A stretch of DNA of 64,000 bases from Sporanaerobium hydrogeniformans (GTDB taxonomy: Bacteria; Bacillota; Clostridia; Lachnospirales; Cellulosilyticaceae): assembly GCF_002735925.1 (NCBI RefSeq), contig NZ_PEDL01000005.1:1-64000 (forward strand). The letters run 5' to 3'. A program made the translations under genes and the position numbers. How positions within the stretch are numbered: position 1 is the stretch's first letter; every line of letters starts with the position of its first letter. Positions 1 through 8,314 of this stretch are shown here, in pieces. The notes under the pieces are model-generated. The model saw nothing but the letters and a program-made list of their open reading frames with translations, was not told the origin of the DNA and ran no database searches.

Positions 1-1
1 C

Positions 2-100
2 TTTCTATGGAAAATGAAAAACATAGAAAGCTTTTTAGGGGATTTGCATCCTTTGCTTGTAAATATCAGGAGTTTATGGCATGATAGTAAAAATAAATAG
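2..100 (+). CDS. C-terminal end of an upstream gene (partial, frame uncertain)
   Basis: An open frame enters from the left edge and stops at a TAG at 98-100, 24 bases before the next start. It encodes about 32 residues ending in SLWHDSKNK. A second frame (1-84) is also open to the edge and ends in YQEFMA, so the frame choice rests only on the operon-like spacing. I do not recognise the family, and no domain can be assigned from so short a tail. Confidence 0.3.
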   Translation, partial: FLWKMKNIESFLGDLHPLLVNIRSLWHDSKNK

Positions 101-124
101 CAATAAAGAAAAGGAGAGGGTCAG

Positions 125-853
125 GTGAAACAGATTGCTGCATTTTTTGATATAGATGGAACCATTTATCGTGAAGGGCTGATTACTGAGGTTTTTAAAA
201 AACTAGTAAGTTATGAGCTTATCGATGGAAGCAAGTGGTACAATGATGTACGCCCTGCCTTTTTAAGCTGGGATAAACGAATAGGAGATTATGATACCTA
301 TCTTTTAAAGATGGTGGATATTTATGTGGAAGCGGCACAAGATATTCATGAAGATCAAATTGCTTATATTGCTAAGAAAGTAATTGAGCAAAAAGGAGAT
401 AGAGTATATACTTTTTCAAGAGAACGTATTAAATGGCATCAAGAAAATCAACATAAAGTCATTGCTATTTCAGGTTCACCTATTGAATTAGTTAAAGAGA
501 TGTCAGAAAAATATGGTATGGATGATTACAAAGGAACGATTTATGAGAAAACAAAAGATGGTAAATACAACGGCAAAGTGGTACCTATGTGGGATGCTGC
601 TAGTAAGAAGAAAGCTATCTTGGAAATGGTAGAGCGTTATGGGATTGATTTAGGAGCCAGTTATGCCTATGGAGATACAGCAGGAGACTTTATCATGCTT
701 AAAATGGTAGGGCATCCTTTTGCTATTAATCCCACTAAAGAACTCCTTACCAAAATTAAAGAAGATGAAGCATTAAAGCAAAAAATTACGATTATTGTTG
801 AGCGTAAGGATGTGACTTATCGCCTAAATATTGAAAGTTTAGATCTTTTATAA
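125..853 (+). CDS. HAD superfamily hydrolase, subclass IB (SerB-like phosphatase)
   Basis: This is a 242-residue haloacid dehalogenase-type phosphatase. Motif I is FDIDGT near residue 8 and holds the nucleophilic Asp and the acid/base Asp. Motif II is the Ser in ISGSPIEL, and motif III/IV is YGDTAGD near residue 187. The long helical cap between motifs I and II (about residues 20-105) and the overall size fit the HAD-IB group of phosphoserine-phosphatase-like enzymes. The substrate cannot be read from the sequence. Translation starts at a GTG preceded by AAGGAGAG. A strong terminator follows directly, so the gene ends its transcription unit. Confidence 0.85.
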   Translation: MKQIAAFFDIDGTIYREGLITEVFKKLVSYELIDGSKWYNDVRPAFLSWDKRIGDYDTYLLKMVDIYVEAAQDIHEDQIAYIAKKVIEQKGDRVYTFSRERIKWHQENQHKVIAISGSPIELVKEMSEKYGMDDYKGTIYEKTKDGKYNGKVVPMWDAASKKKAILEMVERYGIDLGASYAYGDTAGDFIMLKMVGHPFAINPTKELLTKIKEDEALKQKITIIVERKDVTYRLNIESLDLL

Positions 854-881
854 ATAAAGAGTAAGTGAACTTTTTGTAAAG

Positions 882-925
882 AAAATCCTCCATTTTTGAT
901 GGTAAATCAAAAGGGAGGATTTTTT
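882..925 (+). terminator. Rho-independent terminator after the HAD gene
   Basis: The arms AAAATCCTCC (882-891) and GGAGGATTTT (914-923) are perfectly complementary. An inner TTTTGAT/ATCAAAA stem extends them, and a T-tract follows. This isolates the HAD gene from the kinase operon downstream. Confidence 0.85.
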
Positions 926-968
926 GTCTTGCTTTTCTAAAATTTATGTAAAAATTTAAAATATATAG

Positions 969-974
969 TATAAT
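969..974 (+). promoter_or_regulatory. Candidate -10 element of the kinase/VWA/PP2C operon
   Basis: A perfect TATAAT lies 37 bases before the kinase start in an AT-rich stretch just after a terminator. No convincing -35 hexamer is found 16-18 bases upstream, so the call rests on the -10 and on position. Confidence 0.35.
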
Positions 975-1011
975 AAAGCTGAATGAGCAGATAGGGAATA
1001 AGGAGAGGGGA

Positions 1012-2310
1012 ATGCAGGTGACGATTTCAATGCTTCAAAGTGGAGATGAGCTTATTTCTTCTCAGGGTAAGGTCTATAGAGTGATTGCATTACTAGGCAG
1101 TGGTGGACAAGGAGAAGTTTATGAGGTTGAAAGTGAGGGGAAGCATTATGCTCTCAAATGGTATCATGAACATATGGCAACACTAAGACAAAGAGAAATC
1201 ATTGAAAAGCTAGTGGAAAATGGTTCGCCAGATATACGTTTTTTATGGCCAATGGATCGTATTAATGGAAAGCGAACCTTTGGGTACATTATGGCACTAA
1301 GACCTAATCGGTATAAAAGTATTGTAGATTTGATGAAGCGTAAGGCAGAGCCTTCGTTTTGGGCGCTATGTACAGCGGGCTATGAACTGGCAGACTGCTT
1401 TCAAAAGCTACATTCATTAGGCTATAGCTACTGTGATATTTCGTTTGGGAATGCTTTTTTAGATCCTGAACGAGGGGAAGTGCTCATTTGTGATAATGAT
1501 AATGTAGTGGTAACAGGCCTTTCCAAAAGTGGAGTAGAAGGAACGCTTGGTTTTATGGCACCCGAGATTGTTATGGGCAAAACCGGACCTAAGGCAGAAA
1601 CCGATTTATATTCTTTGGCAATCTTACTTTTTTATATGTTTATGCTACATCATCCTTTAGAGGGAGCAAGAGAAGCAGATATCAAATGCTTTGATGCAGT
1701 AGCAAAGCAAGAAATTTATGGACGTACCCCTTTATTTATATGGGATCCACAAGATAAGAGTAATCGTCCTATTGCCGGTTATCAGGAAAATGCTATTATT
1801 TATTGGAATTTGTATCCTAAGTTTATCAAAGATTTATTTATAACAGCTTTTACAGAAGGGTTACATAATCCCAACCGCCGCATTGTGGAGAATCAGTGGA
1901 AACGGGCATTTATTCGCCTAAGAAACAGTATATTACAATGTCCTTCTTGTGGGGTAGAGAATTTCTATAGAGAAAGTGACCAAATTGGTGCAGGTAACAT
2001 ATGCTGGTGTTGCAATAAAAATATAAACAAGCCACCTTCTATCCAAATAGGAAGTACTTTCGTTGTATTAGGTAAGGAAACAGAGCTTTTAGCCCATCAC
2101 CTATATGACAACTTTGACATGCAGACAGTTATAGCAAAAGTTTCTCAACATCCTAAAGATCCTACTAAATGGGGACTGAATAATGTAACGGATAAGGAAT
2201 GGATTTGGATAAAGCCAGATGGCACAAAATCTGCGGTACTACCAGATAAAAACGCACCTCTTTTAAAGGGGTCACGTATTGATTTTGGGGGAGTGGAAGG
2301 GCAGTTTTAA
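1012..2310 (+). CDS. Protein kinase domain protein with C-terminal zinc ribbon (TerY-P triad kinase)
   Basis: This 432-residue protein has a eukaryotic-type Ser/Thr kinase fold. The glycine loop LGSGGQGEVYEV is at about 28-39, the ATP-anchoring Lys of ALKWY at 49, the catalytic segment YCDISFGN at 140-147 (Asp142, Asn147), and the metal-binding DND at 161-163 replaces DFG. The HRD arginine is absent, as in many RD-minus kinases. Near residues 310-334, paired cysteines CPSC and CWCC form a zinc ribbon. Kinase plus ribbon, followed by a TerY-like VWA gene and a PP2C gene, is the arrangement known as the TerY-P triad in tellurite/stress-type systems. The start ATG has AAGGAG six bases upstream. 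Substrates are unknown; the PP2C product is the obvious antagonist. Confidence 0.85.
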   Translation: MQVTISMLQSGDELISSQGKVYRVIALLGSGGQGEVYEVESEGKHYALKWYHEHMATLRQREIIEKLVENGSPDIRFLWPMDRINGKRTFGYIMALRPNRYKSIVDLMKRKAEPSFWALCTAGYELADCFQKLHSLGYSYCDISFGNAFLDPERGEVLICDNDNVVVTGLSKSGVEGTLGFMAPEIVMGKTGPKAETDLYSLAILLFYMFMLHHPLEGAREADIKCFDAVAKQEIYGRTPLFIWDPQDKSNRPIAGYQENAIIYWNLYPKFIKDLFITAFTEGLHNPNRRIVENQWKRAFIRLRNSILQCPSCGVENFYRESDQIGAGNICWCCNKNINKPPSIQIGSTFVVLGKETELLAHHLYDNFDMQTVIAKVSQHPKDPTKWGLNNVTDKEWIWIKPDGTKSAVLPDKNAPLLKGSRIDFGGVEGQF

Positions 2311-2381
2311 AAGAATAAAGATGAAAAGACAAAAGATAGAAAGTAAGGCTTCTATAAGGGAAAAACAAAGGAGGAGTTAGA

Positions 2382-3083
2382 ATGACAGAAGGATTTAAAA
2401 GACCAGGAGGAGAGATGGCGTCAAGGCCACTTCATTTTATATGGATTTTAGACTGTTCAGGCTCTATGATGGGAGAAAAAATTCAGTCTCTTAACTATGC
2501 TATTAAACAAACCATTCCAGATATGCGGGCAGCAGCAGCAGAAAATCCAAATGCTAAACTTTATGTGCGTGCCGCTAAATTTTCTGAAGGAGCAAGCTGG
2601 CATGTTGCTACGCCTACTACTATTGAGGAGTTTGAATGGTTGGATATTGAAGCAGATGGACTAACTGATATGGGTAAAGCCTTTCATTTAGTAGCAGATC
2701 AGCTAGAGATGCCGCCTATGCCAGAACGAGCCTTGCCACCTGTTTTAGTGCTTCTTTCAGATGGACAACCTACTGACTCCTATAAGGAAGGTTTAGAACG
2801 CCTTCTAAGTTTACCTTGGGGCAAAAAAGCTGTAAGGATTGCTATTGCCATAGGTAGTGATGCAGATACCACTGTATTAAAGGAATTCATTCACCAGAGT
2901 GAGATACCTGTTTTACAAGCGAATAATCCGGAGGCACTGGTAAAATATATTAAATGGGCCTCTACGGTAGCTAAACAAGTATCTAGCCCGAATAGTCGCG
3001 TTTTAACAGCTACCTCTAAAGCTAGCCCTATTGACTTAGAGGCTATTCCAGTTATAGGAGAAGAGGATAGTGATGTATGGTAA
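2382..3083 (+). CDS. VWA domain protein, TerY-like
   Basis: A 233-residue cytosolic von Willebrand factor A domain with an intact metal-ion-dependent adhesion site: DCSGS (Asp24, Ser26, Ser28), TD at 95-96, and the Asp in LLSDGQPTD near 127. The size and the flanking kinase and PP2C genes match TerY of the TerY-P triad, where the VWA protein is thought to act as a metal-dependent scaffold. There is no signal peptide or membrane segment. The ATG at 2382 follows AGGAGG. The 3' end overlaps the PP2C gene by 11 bases, indicating translational coupling. Confidence 0.85.
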   Translation: MTEGFKRPGGEMASRPLHFIWILDCSGSMMGEKIQSLNYAIKQTIPDMRAAAAENPNAKLYVRAAKFSEGASWHVATPTTIEEFEWLDIEADGLTDMGKAFHLVADQLEMPPMPERALPPVLVLLSDGQPTDSYKEGLERLLSLPWGKKAVRIAIAIGSDADTTVLKEFIHQSEIPVLQANNPEALVKYIKWASTVAKQVSSPNSRVLTATSKASPIDLEAIPVIGEEDSDVW

Positions 3084-3915
3084 TAAAGTACATATAAAGG
3101 ATTGGAAAGCTATAGGTGAATCCGTTCAAGGAGCCAGTCATTTGCGGTCAGGTAAGCCTTGTCAAGATGCTCTTTTGCTTGAGAGTCTAGAAGGACAGAA
3201 GTTGCTATGTGCTTTAGCAGATGGGCATGGAAGTGAACGCTGTAAATACAGTAAGGATGGAGCAGAACTTGGTGTAAAAGTTATACACTGGTTTTGGGAG
3301 GAGCTTTTAAAAAGCCATTCGGACTTATTTCTTTATGAGTTTTTAAGCCAAACCAAAGATATTGACTTACCTAAGGCACTGGAAAAAGAGTGGAAGCAAG
3401 CAGTAAAGGCTTTTCATCAAAAAAGTGGAAGGCAAGAGGCTGAGAGTGACCAAGAATTATGGACTTGGTATGGTTCCACCTTACTCTTTATATTAGTTAC
3501 GAAGCAACTGGTTTTTGCCATGCAATTAGGTGATGGGGATATTTTAGCAGTTTTTGAAGGAGGTGAAACCTCTTGGCTTTTGCCTTATGAAAAACAATAT
3601 GGCACAGAAACTTACTCTTTGTGTCAAAAGAATGCATGGCAGTACTTTAGAAGTTTTTTAGCACCTTTATCTTATTATACTACCAGACCACAGCTTTTTT
3701 TACTTAGTACTGACGGCTATGCTAATAGCTTTATAAGTAGTGAAGGGTTTTTACAAATAGGAGAAGATTATTTAAAGCTTTTAAAACAGAAATCTTCCCT
3801 TTATTTAGAAAGTCATTTAAGGGAATGGCTAGAGGAAGCTACCCGTTGTGGAAGTGGAGATGATATTACTGTAGCAGTGATTTATACTACCGAGCTTGAG
3901 AAAGGAGGATGCTAA
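3073..3915 (+). CDS. PP2C-family serine/threonine phosphatase of the TerY-P triad
   Basis: About 280 residues with the PP2C metal-site motifs in order: QDA near 32, ADGHGSE near 50, LGDGDIL near 155, STDGYAN near 217 and GSGDDITVA near the C-terminus. All the acidic residues that bind the dinuclear Mn/Mg centre are present, so it should be active. It probably reverses phosphorylation by the kinase two genes upstream. A GTG at 3070 lies immediately before the ATG at 3073; the ATG is preferred because AGAGGA sits at a better distance. The stop codon overlaps the next start as TAATG. Confidence 0.87.
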   Translation: MYGNKVHIKDWKAIGESVQGASHLRSGKPCQDALLLESLEGQKLLCALADGHGSERCKYSKDGAELGVKVIHWFWEELLKSHSDLFLYEFLSQTKDIDLPKALEKEWKQAVKAFHQKSGRQEAESDQELWTWYGSTLLFILVTKQLVFAMQLGDGDILAVFEGGETSWLLPYEKQYGTETYSLCQKNAWQYFRSFLAPLSYYTTRPQLFLLSTDGYANSFISSEGFLQIGEDYLKLLKQKSSLYLESHLREWLEEATRCGSGDDITVAVIYTTELEKGGC

Positions 3916-4985
3916 TGCGTAAAAAAATCATTCGTCAAATCCTTTTTTTGAAAAATACTTATGGGGAAGAGTTGTTGCAAGATAAAAAGCGCCTCATGGC
4001 CTTTGTGAGAGATTACTTTCCTTTTGCCAAATGGGAACATCAACTTTTGCAGCTTGGCCTGGCAAGTGATATTTATGGACAACTAAAAGGTTGTGATATT
4101 CATACCTGTATGCTAAAACGCAATGAGTGTATCTGCCTTTTGCAAAAGGAGCAAGGCTGTGAACGGCGTTTGGCAGAAGAAGCTGTTGATTTATGGATGA
4201 GTCTTATTAAAAAAGAAAAAAATATAGATACTGCCTTTAGTGAGGATAAGCCTTTGGTACAAAAGTTAGGAGAAGCTTCTGGTAAACAACAAGAAAAGCT
4301 GATGCTTTCTGAAAAGGCTGAGGCTATCTTGAGGCGTGGAGATGCTTTTTATAGTGGTGAAGGTATACGCCAAAGCTATAAGGAAGCTCTGAAGACTTAT
4401 GAAGAGGCAGCTAGTTTAGGTAGTGTGGCCGCTATGAAGTATTTAGGGAATATGTATTATATAGGACAGGGTGTTGGGCAGGATTATGAGAGAGCACTTT
4501 TTTGGTATAAGGAGGCAGCTAGTCAAGGAAGTGCCACAGCAATGAATTATTTAGGAAATATGTACCATGAAGGAAAAGGAACAACTGCTCAGCAAGAAAA
4601 GGCATTACAGTGGTATCAGCGAGCTGTAGCTTTAGGCAACTATACTGCTATGTTTAATATCGGGTATTTGCAACATGAAAAGCATCTTCAAAAAGAGCAA
4701 CAATCCTTTGAATGGTACGAAAAAAAAGCCCAGCTAGGAAATAAAGAGGCTATTTATCATTTAGCGTATTTATATCATACAGGAGATGGTGTGGAACAAG
4801 ATTACGAAAAAGCTATGAAGTGGTATAGGAAGCTAGCAGAGGATGGTTATACGTATGCAATGATTTGGATTGCCTATATGTATCTCAATGGGCAAGGGGT
4901 AGAAAAAGATTATCATGAGGCGATGAGCTGGTGTGCCAAAGCAGCTCAGTTCTTAGAGCCACTAGAGAATAAAAGAGATTGTTAG
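3915..4985 (+). CDS. Sel1-repeat protein, fourth gene of the kinase/VWA/PP2C operon
   Basis: About 356 residues. The N-terminal 130 residues are a charged helical region that I do not recognise confidently. From about residue 145 there are five to six Sel1-like repeats of roughly 36 residues with the pattern A-x-x-x-Y-x-x-A-A-x-x-G-x-x-x-A-x-x-x-L-G-x-x-Y-x-x-G-x-G (for example YLGNMYYIGQGV and YLGNMYHEGKGT). Such solenoids mediate protein-protein contacts, so it may supply substrate or adaptor specificity to the triad. The ATG at 3915 has AAAGGAGG six bases upstream; an ATG two codons earlier lies too close to that site. A terminator overlaps the stop codon. Confidence 0.8.
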   Translation: MRKKIIRQILFLKNTYGEELLQDKKRLMAFVRDYFPFAKWEHQLLQLGLASDIYGQLKGCDIHTCMLKRNECICLLQKEQGCERRLAEEAVDLWMSLIKKEKNIDTAFSEDKPLVQKLGEASGKQQEKLMLSEKAEAILRRGDAFYSGEGIRQSYKEALKTYEEAASLGSVAAMKYLGNMYYIGQGVGQDYERALFWYKEAASQGSATAMNYLGNMYHEGKGTTAQQEKALQWYQRAVALGNYTAMFNIGYLQHEKHLQKEQQSFEWYEKKAQLGNKEAIYHLAYLYHTGDGVEQDYEKAMKWYRKLAEDGYTYAMIWIAYMYLNGQGVEKDYHEAMSWCAKAAQFLEPLENKRDC

Positions 4986-5016
4986 AAGATAAGGATCATC
5001 TAGCAGTCTCTTTTTA
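4974..5016 (+). terminator. Terminator of the kinase/VWA/PP2C/Sel1 operon
   Basis: Thirteen paired bases (4974-4986 with 4999-5011, two of them G-U) with a 12-base loop are followed by TTTTT. The 5' arm overlaps the end of the Sel1 gene. Confidence 0.8.
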
Positions 5017-5039
5017 TAGGCAAAAAATAAAATAAAAAC

Positions 5040-5068
5040 TTGATTTTTTGAAATAAACCTACTATACT
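5040..5068 (+). promoter_or_regulatory. Promoter of the histidine operon
   Basis: TTGATT (5040-5045) and TATACT (5063-5068) are separated by exactly 17 bases, a good sigma-A promoter. The transcript leader would be only about 45 bases, too short for a T-box or a classic His leader-peptide attenuator. None is visible, so control would have to be at initiation or by HisG feedback. Confidence 0.65.
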
Positions 5069-5121
5069 TACTTTAGTGATTTATTAATTTACTACTTTAA
5101 TTGAGTGAAGTGGAGGGCGCT

Positions 5122-6366
5122 ATGAAAAATTACACGTTACATATCCCAGAAGGGGTTAGAGATTATATAGGAGAAGAGGCCAGTATCAAGGAAACCTTAC
5201 AAAATCAAATTAAAAAGGTTTTTACTGGTTATAGCTACAATCTAATAGAGACACCTACCTTTGAATACCTAGATGTTTTTACCCTTGGGGAAAATAGTTT
5301 TCAAAAACCTCAGCTTTATCATCTTATTAATCGTCAAGGAGAAGTTGTAGCTCTTCGAAGTGATATGACACGAGCTATTGCCAGGGTGGCTTCCACACAA
5401 AATAGTCAATGTCCTTTCCCACAGCGCTATGCCTATATGGCAAATAGCTTTCGCTATCCTGAACGTTACCAAGGAAAATTACATGAATTTACTCAAGGGG
5501 GGATTGAACTCATTGGGATTAATAGTATAGAAGCTGATGCAGAGGTCATTAAGGTAGCGATTGATGCCCTACGTGCAGTAGGAGTGGAGGATTTTACGAT
5601 TCATATAGGAAGTAGTCAGTTTTTAGAATATACATTAAGTGACATTGGGTTAAGTGAAAAGAGTAAAGAAGCTGTCTATAAAGCCATTGATCATAAGGAT
5701 GCAGTCAGTTTAAGAAGTATTTTAGAAGCTGCTCACATGGATAGTGAAACATTAGAAATGCTTCTAGAGCTTATGCAGTGTGCAGGAAAGATTGAACTTT
5801 TACGCAGTGTAAAAGAAAGGATGAGTGCACCTGCTTCAAAAGCAGCCCTTACTTATTTAGAGGAGCTTTATGAAGTTTTAGAAGATTATGGTGCATCCCA
5901 GTATGTGCTTTTTGATTTTAGTCTCCTTTCTTATGCGAACTACTACACAGGGGTTATGTTCCAAATCTTTACCAAAGGCGTAGGAAGTGCCATTGTAGAA
6001 GGTGGACGTTACGATGGGCTGCTTCAAATGTTTAAGGAAAACAGACCTGCTGTAGGTTTTGGGGTACATATTCATCTGCTCTTACAAAAGCTTTTAAAAG
6101 AAAAGGTAGTCCCCTCTATGAATAAGAGCCGTACTTTAGTTTTTTATAAGAGAGAAGCGCGTCAAATGGCTTTAAAAGTAATAGAAGGTTTTAGAAAAGA
6201 TGGTCTAGTCGTGGAAACGAGTTTTTTTGATACGTTTGAAGAGACACTTGCTTATGGTAAACAAATGGGCATGGGAGGTGTACTTTACTTTAAAGAAGAC
6301 GATAAAGTAGAAATTTATAATTTAGAAAAAGATACGATGCAAGAGACCAACGTAAATGCTTTATAA
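5122..6366 (+). CDS. hisZ: ATP phosphoribosyltransferase regulatory subunit HisZ
   Basis: A HisRS-like class II synthetase fold of 414 residues without tRNA-charging function. Visible are the N-terminal IPEGVRDYIGEEA, the motif 2-like LRSDMTRAIAR, and the late EGGRYDGLL. It activates the short HisG encoded next and is required for histidine feedback. The ATG at 5122 has GGAGG five bases upstream; a TTG at 5101 is in frame but has no ribosome binding site. The C-terminal part after about residue 320 is short, as in HisZ proteins that lack a full anticodon-binding domain. Confidence 0.93.
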   Translation: MKNYTLHIPEGVRDYIGEEASIKETLQNQIKKVFTGYSYNLIETPTFEYLDVFTLGENSFQKPQLYHLINRQGEVVALRSDMTRAIARVASTQNSQCPFPQRYAYMANSFRYPERYQGKLHEFTQGGIELIGINSIEADAEVIKVAIDALRAVGVEDFTIHIGSSQFLEYTLSDIGLSEKSKEAVYKAIDHKDAVSLRSILEAAHMDSETLEMLLELMQCAGKIELLRSVKERMSAPASKAALTYLEELYEVLEDYGASQYVLFDFSLLSYANYYTGVMFQIFTKGVGSAIVEGGRYDGLLQMFKENRPAVGFGVHIHLLLQKLLKEKVVPSMNKSRTLVFYKREARQMALKVIEGFRKDGLVVETSFFDTFEETLAYGKQMGMGGVLYFKEDDKVEIYNLEKDTMQETNVNAL

Positions 6367-6378
6367 GGGGGAGAAAAA

Positions 6379-7014
6379 ATGAGTCAAATAACCTTTGCTT
6401 TAGCGAAAGGGCGATTAGCCAAAAAAGCCATGGGCATTTTAAAAGAAATAGGCATTACCTGCAGTGAAATGGAAACAGAAAGTCGTAAGTTACTTTTTAC
6501 CAGTGATGATGGTAAGTTTCGCTTCTTTTTAGCCAAAGCCTCTGATGTACCCACCTATGTAGACTACGGTGTAGCCGATATTGGGATTGTAGGAAAGGAT
6601 ACCATTGTGGAAGAAAATCGCAATGTCTATGAGGTCTTAGATTTTGGTTTTGGTAAGTGTAAGATGGCAGTAGCAGGTGAACCAAGCAAAAAAGAACTTT
6701 TAGCGAGTGGTGCTTTTATACGAGTAGCTACTAAGTATCCCACCATTGCGAAAAGCTATTTTGAAAAGACCAATCGTCCTGTAGAGATTATTAAGCTGAA
6801 TGGGTCTGTAGAGCTTGGACCCATTGTAGGGCTTTCAGATGTTATTGTAGATATTGTAGAGAGTGGCAAGACTTTAGAAGAAAATGGTCTAGTAGTACTT
6901 GAAGACATTATTCCTCTTTCAGCGCGTTGTATCGTCAATACGGCTAGCATGAAGGTGAAACACGATACCATTCATCATCTATTAAGAGAAATGGAAAAAA
7001 GGAGGGACGTTTAA
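6379..7014 (+). CDS. hisG: ATP phosphoribosyltransferase, short form (HisG)
   Basis: It catalyses the first step of histidine synthesis, joining ATP and PRPP. At 211 residues it is the short form that lacks the C-terminal regulatory ACT-like domain and needs HisZ, which is encoded just upstream. Motifs include the N-terminal FALAKGRL and the PRPP-region ADIGIVGKDT. The C-terminal VDIVESGKTLEENGL is typical. It is followed without a gap by hisD (stop 7012-7014, start 7015). Confidence 0.95.
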   Translation: MSQITFALAKGRLAKKAMGILKEIGITCSEMETESRKLLFTSDDGKFRFFLAKASDVPTYVDYGVADIGIVGKDTIVEENRNVYEVLDFGFGKCKMAVAGEPSKKELLASGAFIRVATKYPTIAKSYFEKTNRPVEIIKLNGSVELGPIVGLSDVIVDIVESGKTLEENGLVVLEDIIPLSARCIVNTASMKVKHDTIHHLLREMEKRRDV

Positions 7015-8313
7015 ATGCTAAAAAAGATAGAAACACATGAAGCAAGGGCAGATTTTTTAAAGACTTTAGAAGTAAGAGGGAATATGGATACAGGTATCTA
7101 TGCCCAAGCGACACGGCAAATTGTAGATGCCGTTCGACAAGAAGGTGATGCAGCCCTTTTCCGTTATACGAAGCAGTGGGACTCTGAAAGTCTCACACCA
7201 GCTAATGTGAAAGTTAGTAGAGAAGAAACAAAAGCAGCTTTTGAACGCCTTCCTGAAAGCTTGCAACAAGCCATTACTTTAGCAGCTGCTCGCATTGAAC
7301 GTTTTCATGCCCAACAAAAACAGAAGTCTTGGATGGATTTGAAAGAAACAGGAGAAATTCTGGGGCAACGTGTGACGCCTCTTGAAAAGGTGGGTGTCTA
7401 TGTCCCAGGAGGTAAAGCGGCCTATCCTTCTTCTGTTTTAATGAATGTGATTCCAGCTAAAGTAGCAGGTGTTAAACAAATTGTGATGGTAACACCTGCT
7501 TCTAAAGCAGGTACCCTTCAAGATGAAGTTTTAGCAGCAGCTTATGTAGCTGGAGTAGATGAAGTGTATAAAATCGGTGGAGCACAAGCCATAGCTGCTC
7601 TTGCTTTCGGAACAGAGACCATTCCTAAAGTGGATAAAATCGTAGGACCAGGGAACATCTATGTAGCTCTTGCTAAACGAGAGGTCTTTGGTTATGTAAG
7701 TATCGATTCCATTGCAGGCCCTAGTGAAATTCTTATCATTGCTGATGAGAGTGCTAATCCCACTTATGTGGCAGCTGATTTTCTTTCTCAGGCAGAGCAT
7801 GATGAACTAGCTTCAGCAGTCCTCATTACAACGAGCAAAAACTTAGCACAAGAGGTGCAAAAAGAAGTCATGCGTTTCTTTGAAGAATTGCCACGCAAGG
7901 AAATTTTATTGGAATCTCTTAAAAATTATTGTGCCATTATCCTTGTAGAGGATCTGGAAGAAGCTTGTCAACTCTCCAACGCCATTGCTCCAGAACACTT
8001 AGAACTTGCGGTAAACGCACCCTTTGAAGTGTTAACCAAAATCACCAATGCAGGAGCGATTTTCTTAGGGCACTATACGCCTGAACCAGTAGGAGACTAT
8101 ATGGCAGGACCTAATCATGTGCTACCTACTAATGGCACAGCACGTTTCTTTTCACCTCTAAGTGTGGATGACTTTATCAAAAAGAGCAGTATTCTTTCCT
8201 TTACCAAGGAAGCCCTTATGCCCCTTGCAGATAGTATCATTGCGTTTGCAGAAAGTGAAAGACTCTTTGCACATGCCTTATCTGTTAAGGTTAGAAAAGA
8301 AGGAGTGAACTAA
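7015..8313 (+). CDS. hisD: Histidinol dehydrogenase (HisD)
   Basis: A zinc- and NAD-dependent enzyme that oxidises histidinol to histidine, the last two steps of the pathway. The 432 residues are full length. Diagnostic segments are VGPGNIYVALAKREVFG, IAGPSEILIIAD, the zinc/substrate region QAEHDELA, and the catalytic Glu-His of APEHLEL. The ribosome binding site GGAGGGACG lies inside the end of hisG, so the two genes are translationally coupled. Confidence 0.96.
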   Translation: MLKKIETHEARADFLKTLEVRGNMDTGIYAQATRQIVDAVRQEGDAALFRYTKQWDSESLTPANVKVSREETKAAFERLPESLQQAITLAAARIERFHAQQKQKSWMDLKETGEILGQRVTPLEKVGVYVPGGKAAYPSSVLMNVIPAKVAGVKQIVMVTPASKAGTLQDEVLAAAYVAGVDEVYKIGGAQAIAALAFGTETIPKVDKIVGPGNIYVALAKREVFGYVSIDSIAGPSEILIIADESANPTYVAADFLSQAEHDELASAVLITTSKNLAQEVQKEVMRFFEELPRKEILLESLKNYCAIILVEDLEEACQLSNAIAPEHLELAVNAPFEVLTKITNAGAIFLGHYTPEPVGDYMAGPNHVLPTNGTARFFSPLSVDDFIKKSSILSFTKEALMPLADSIIAFAESERLFAHALSVKVRKEGVN

Positions 8314-8314
8314 T

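Noticed and set aside
4986-5121. Search for a His T-box or leader-peptide attenuator before hisZ
   Set aside because: The leader is only about 45 bases after the promoter and shows no His-codon run or T-box sequence.
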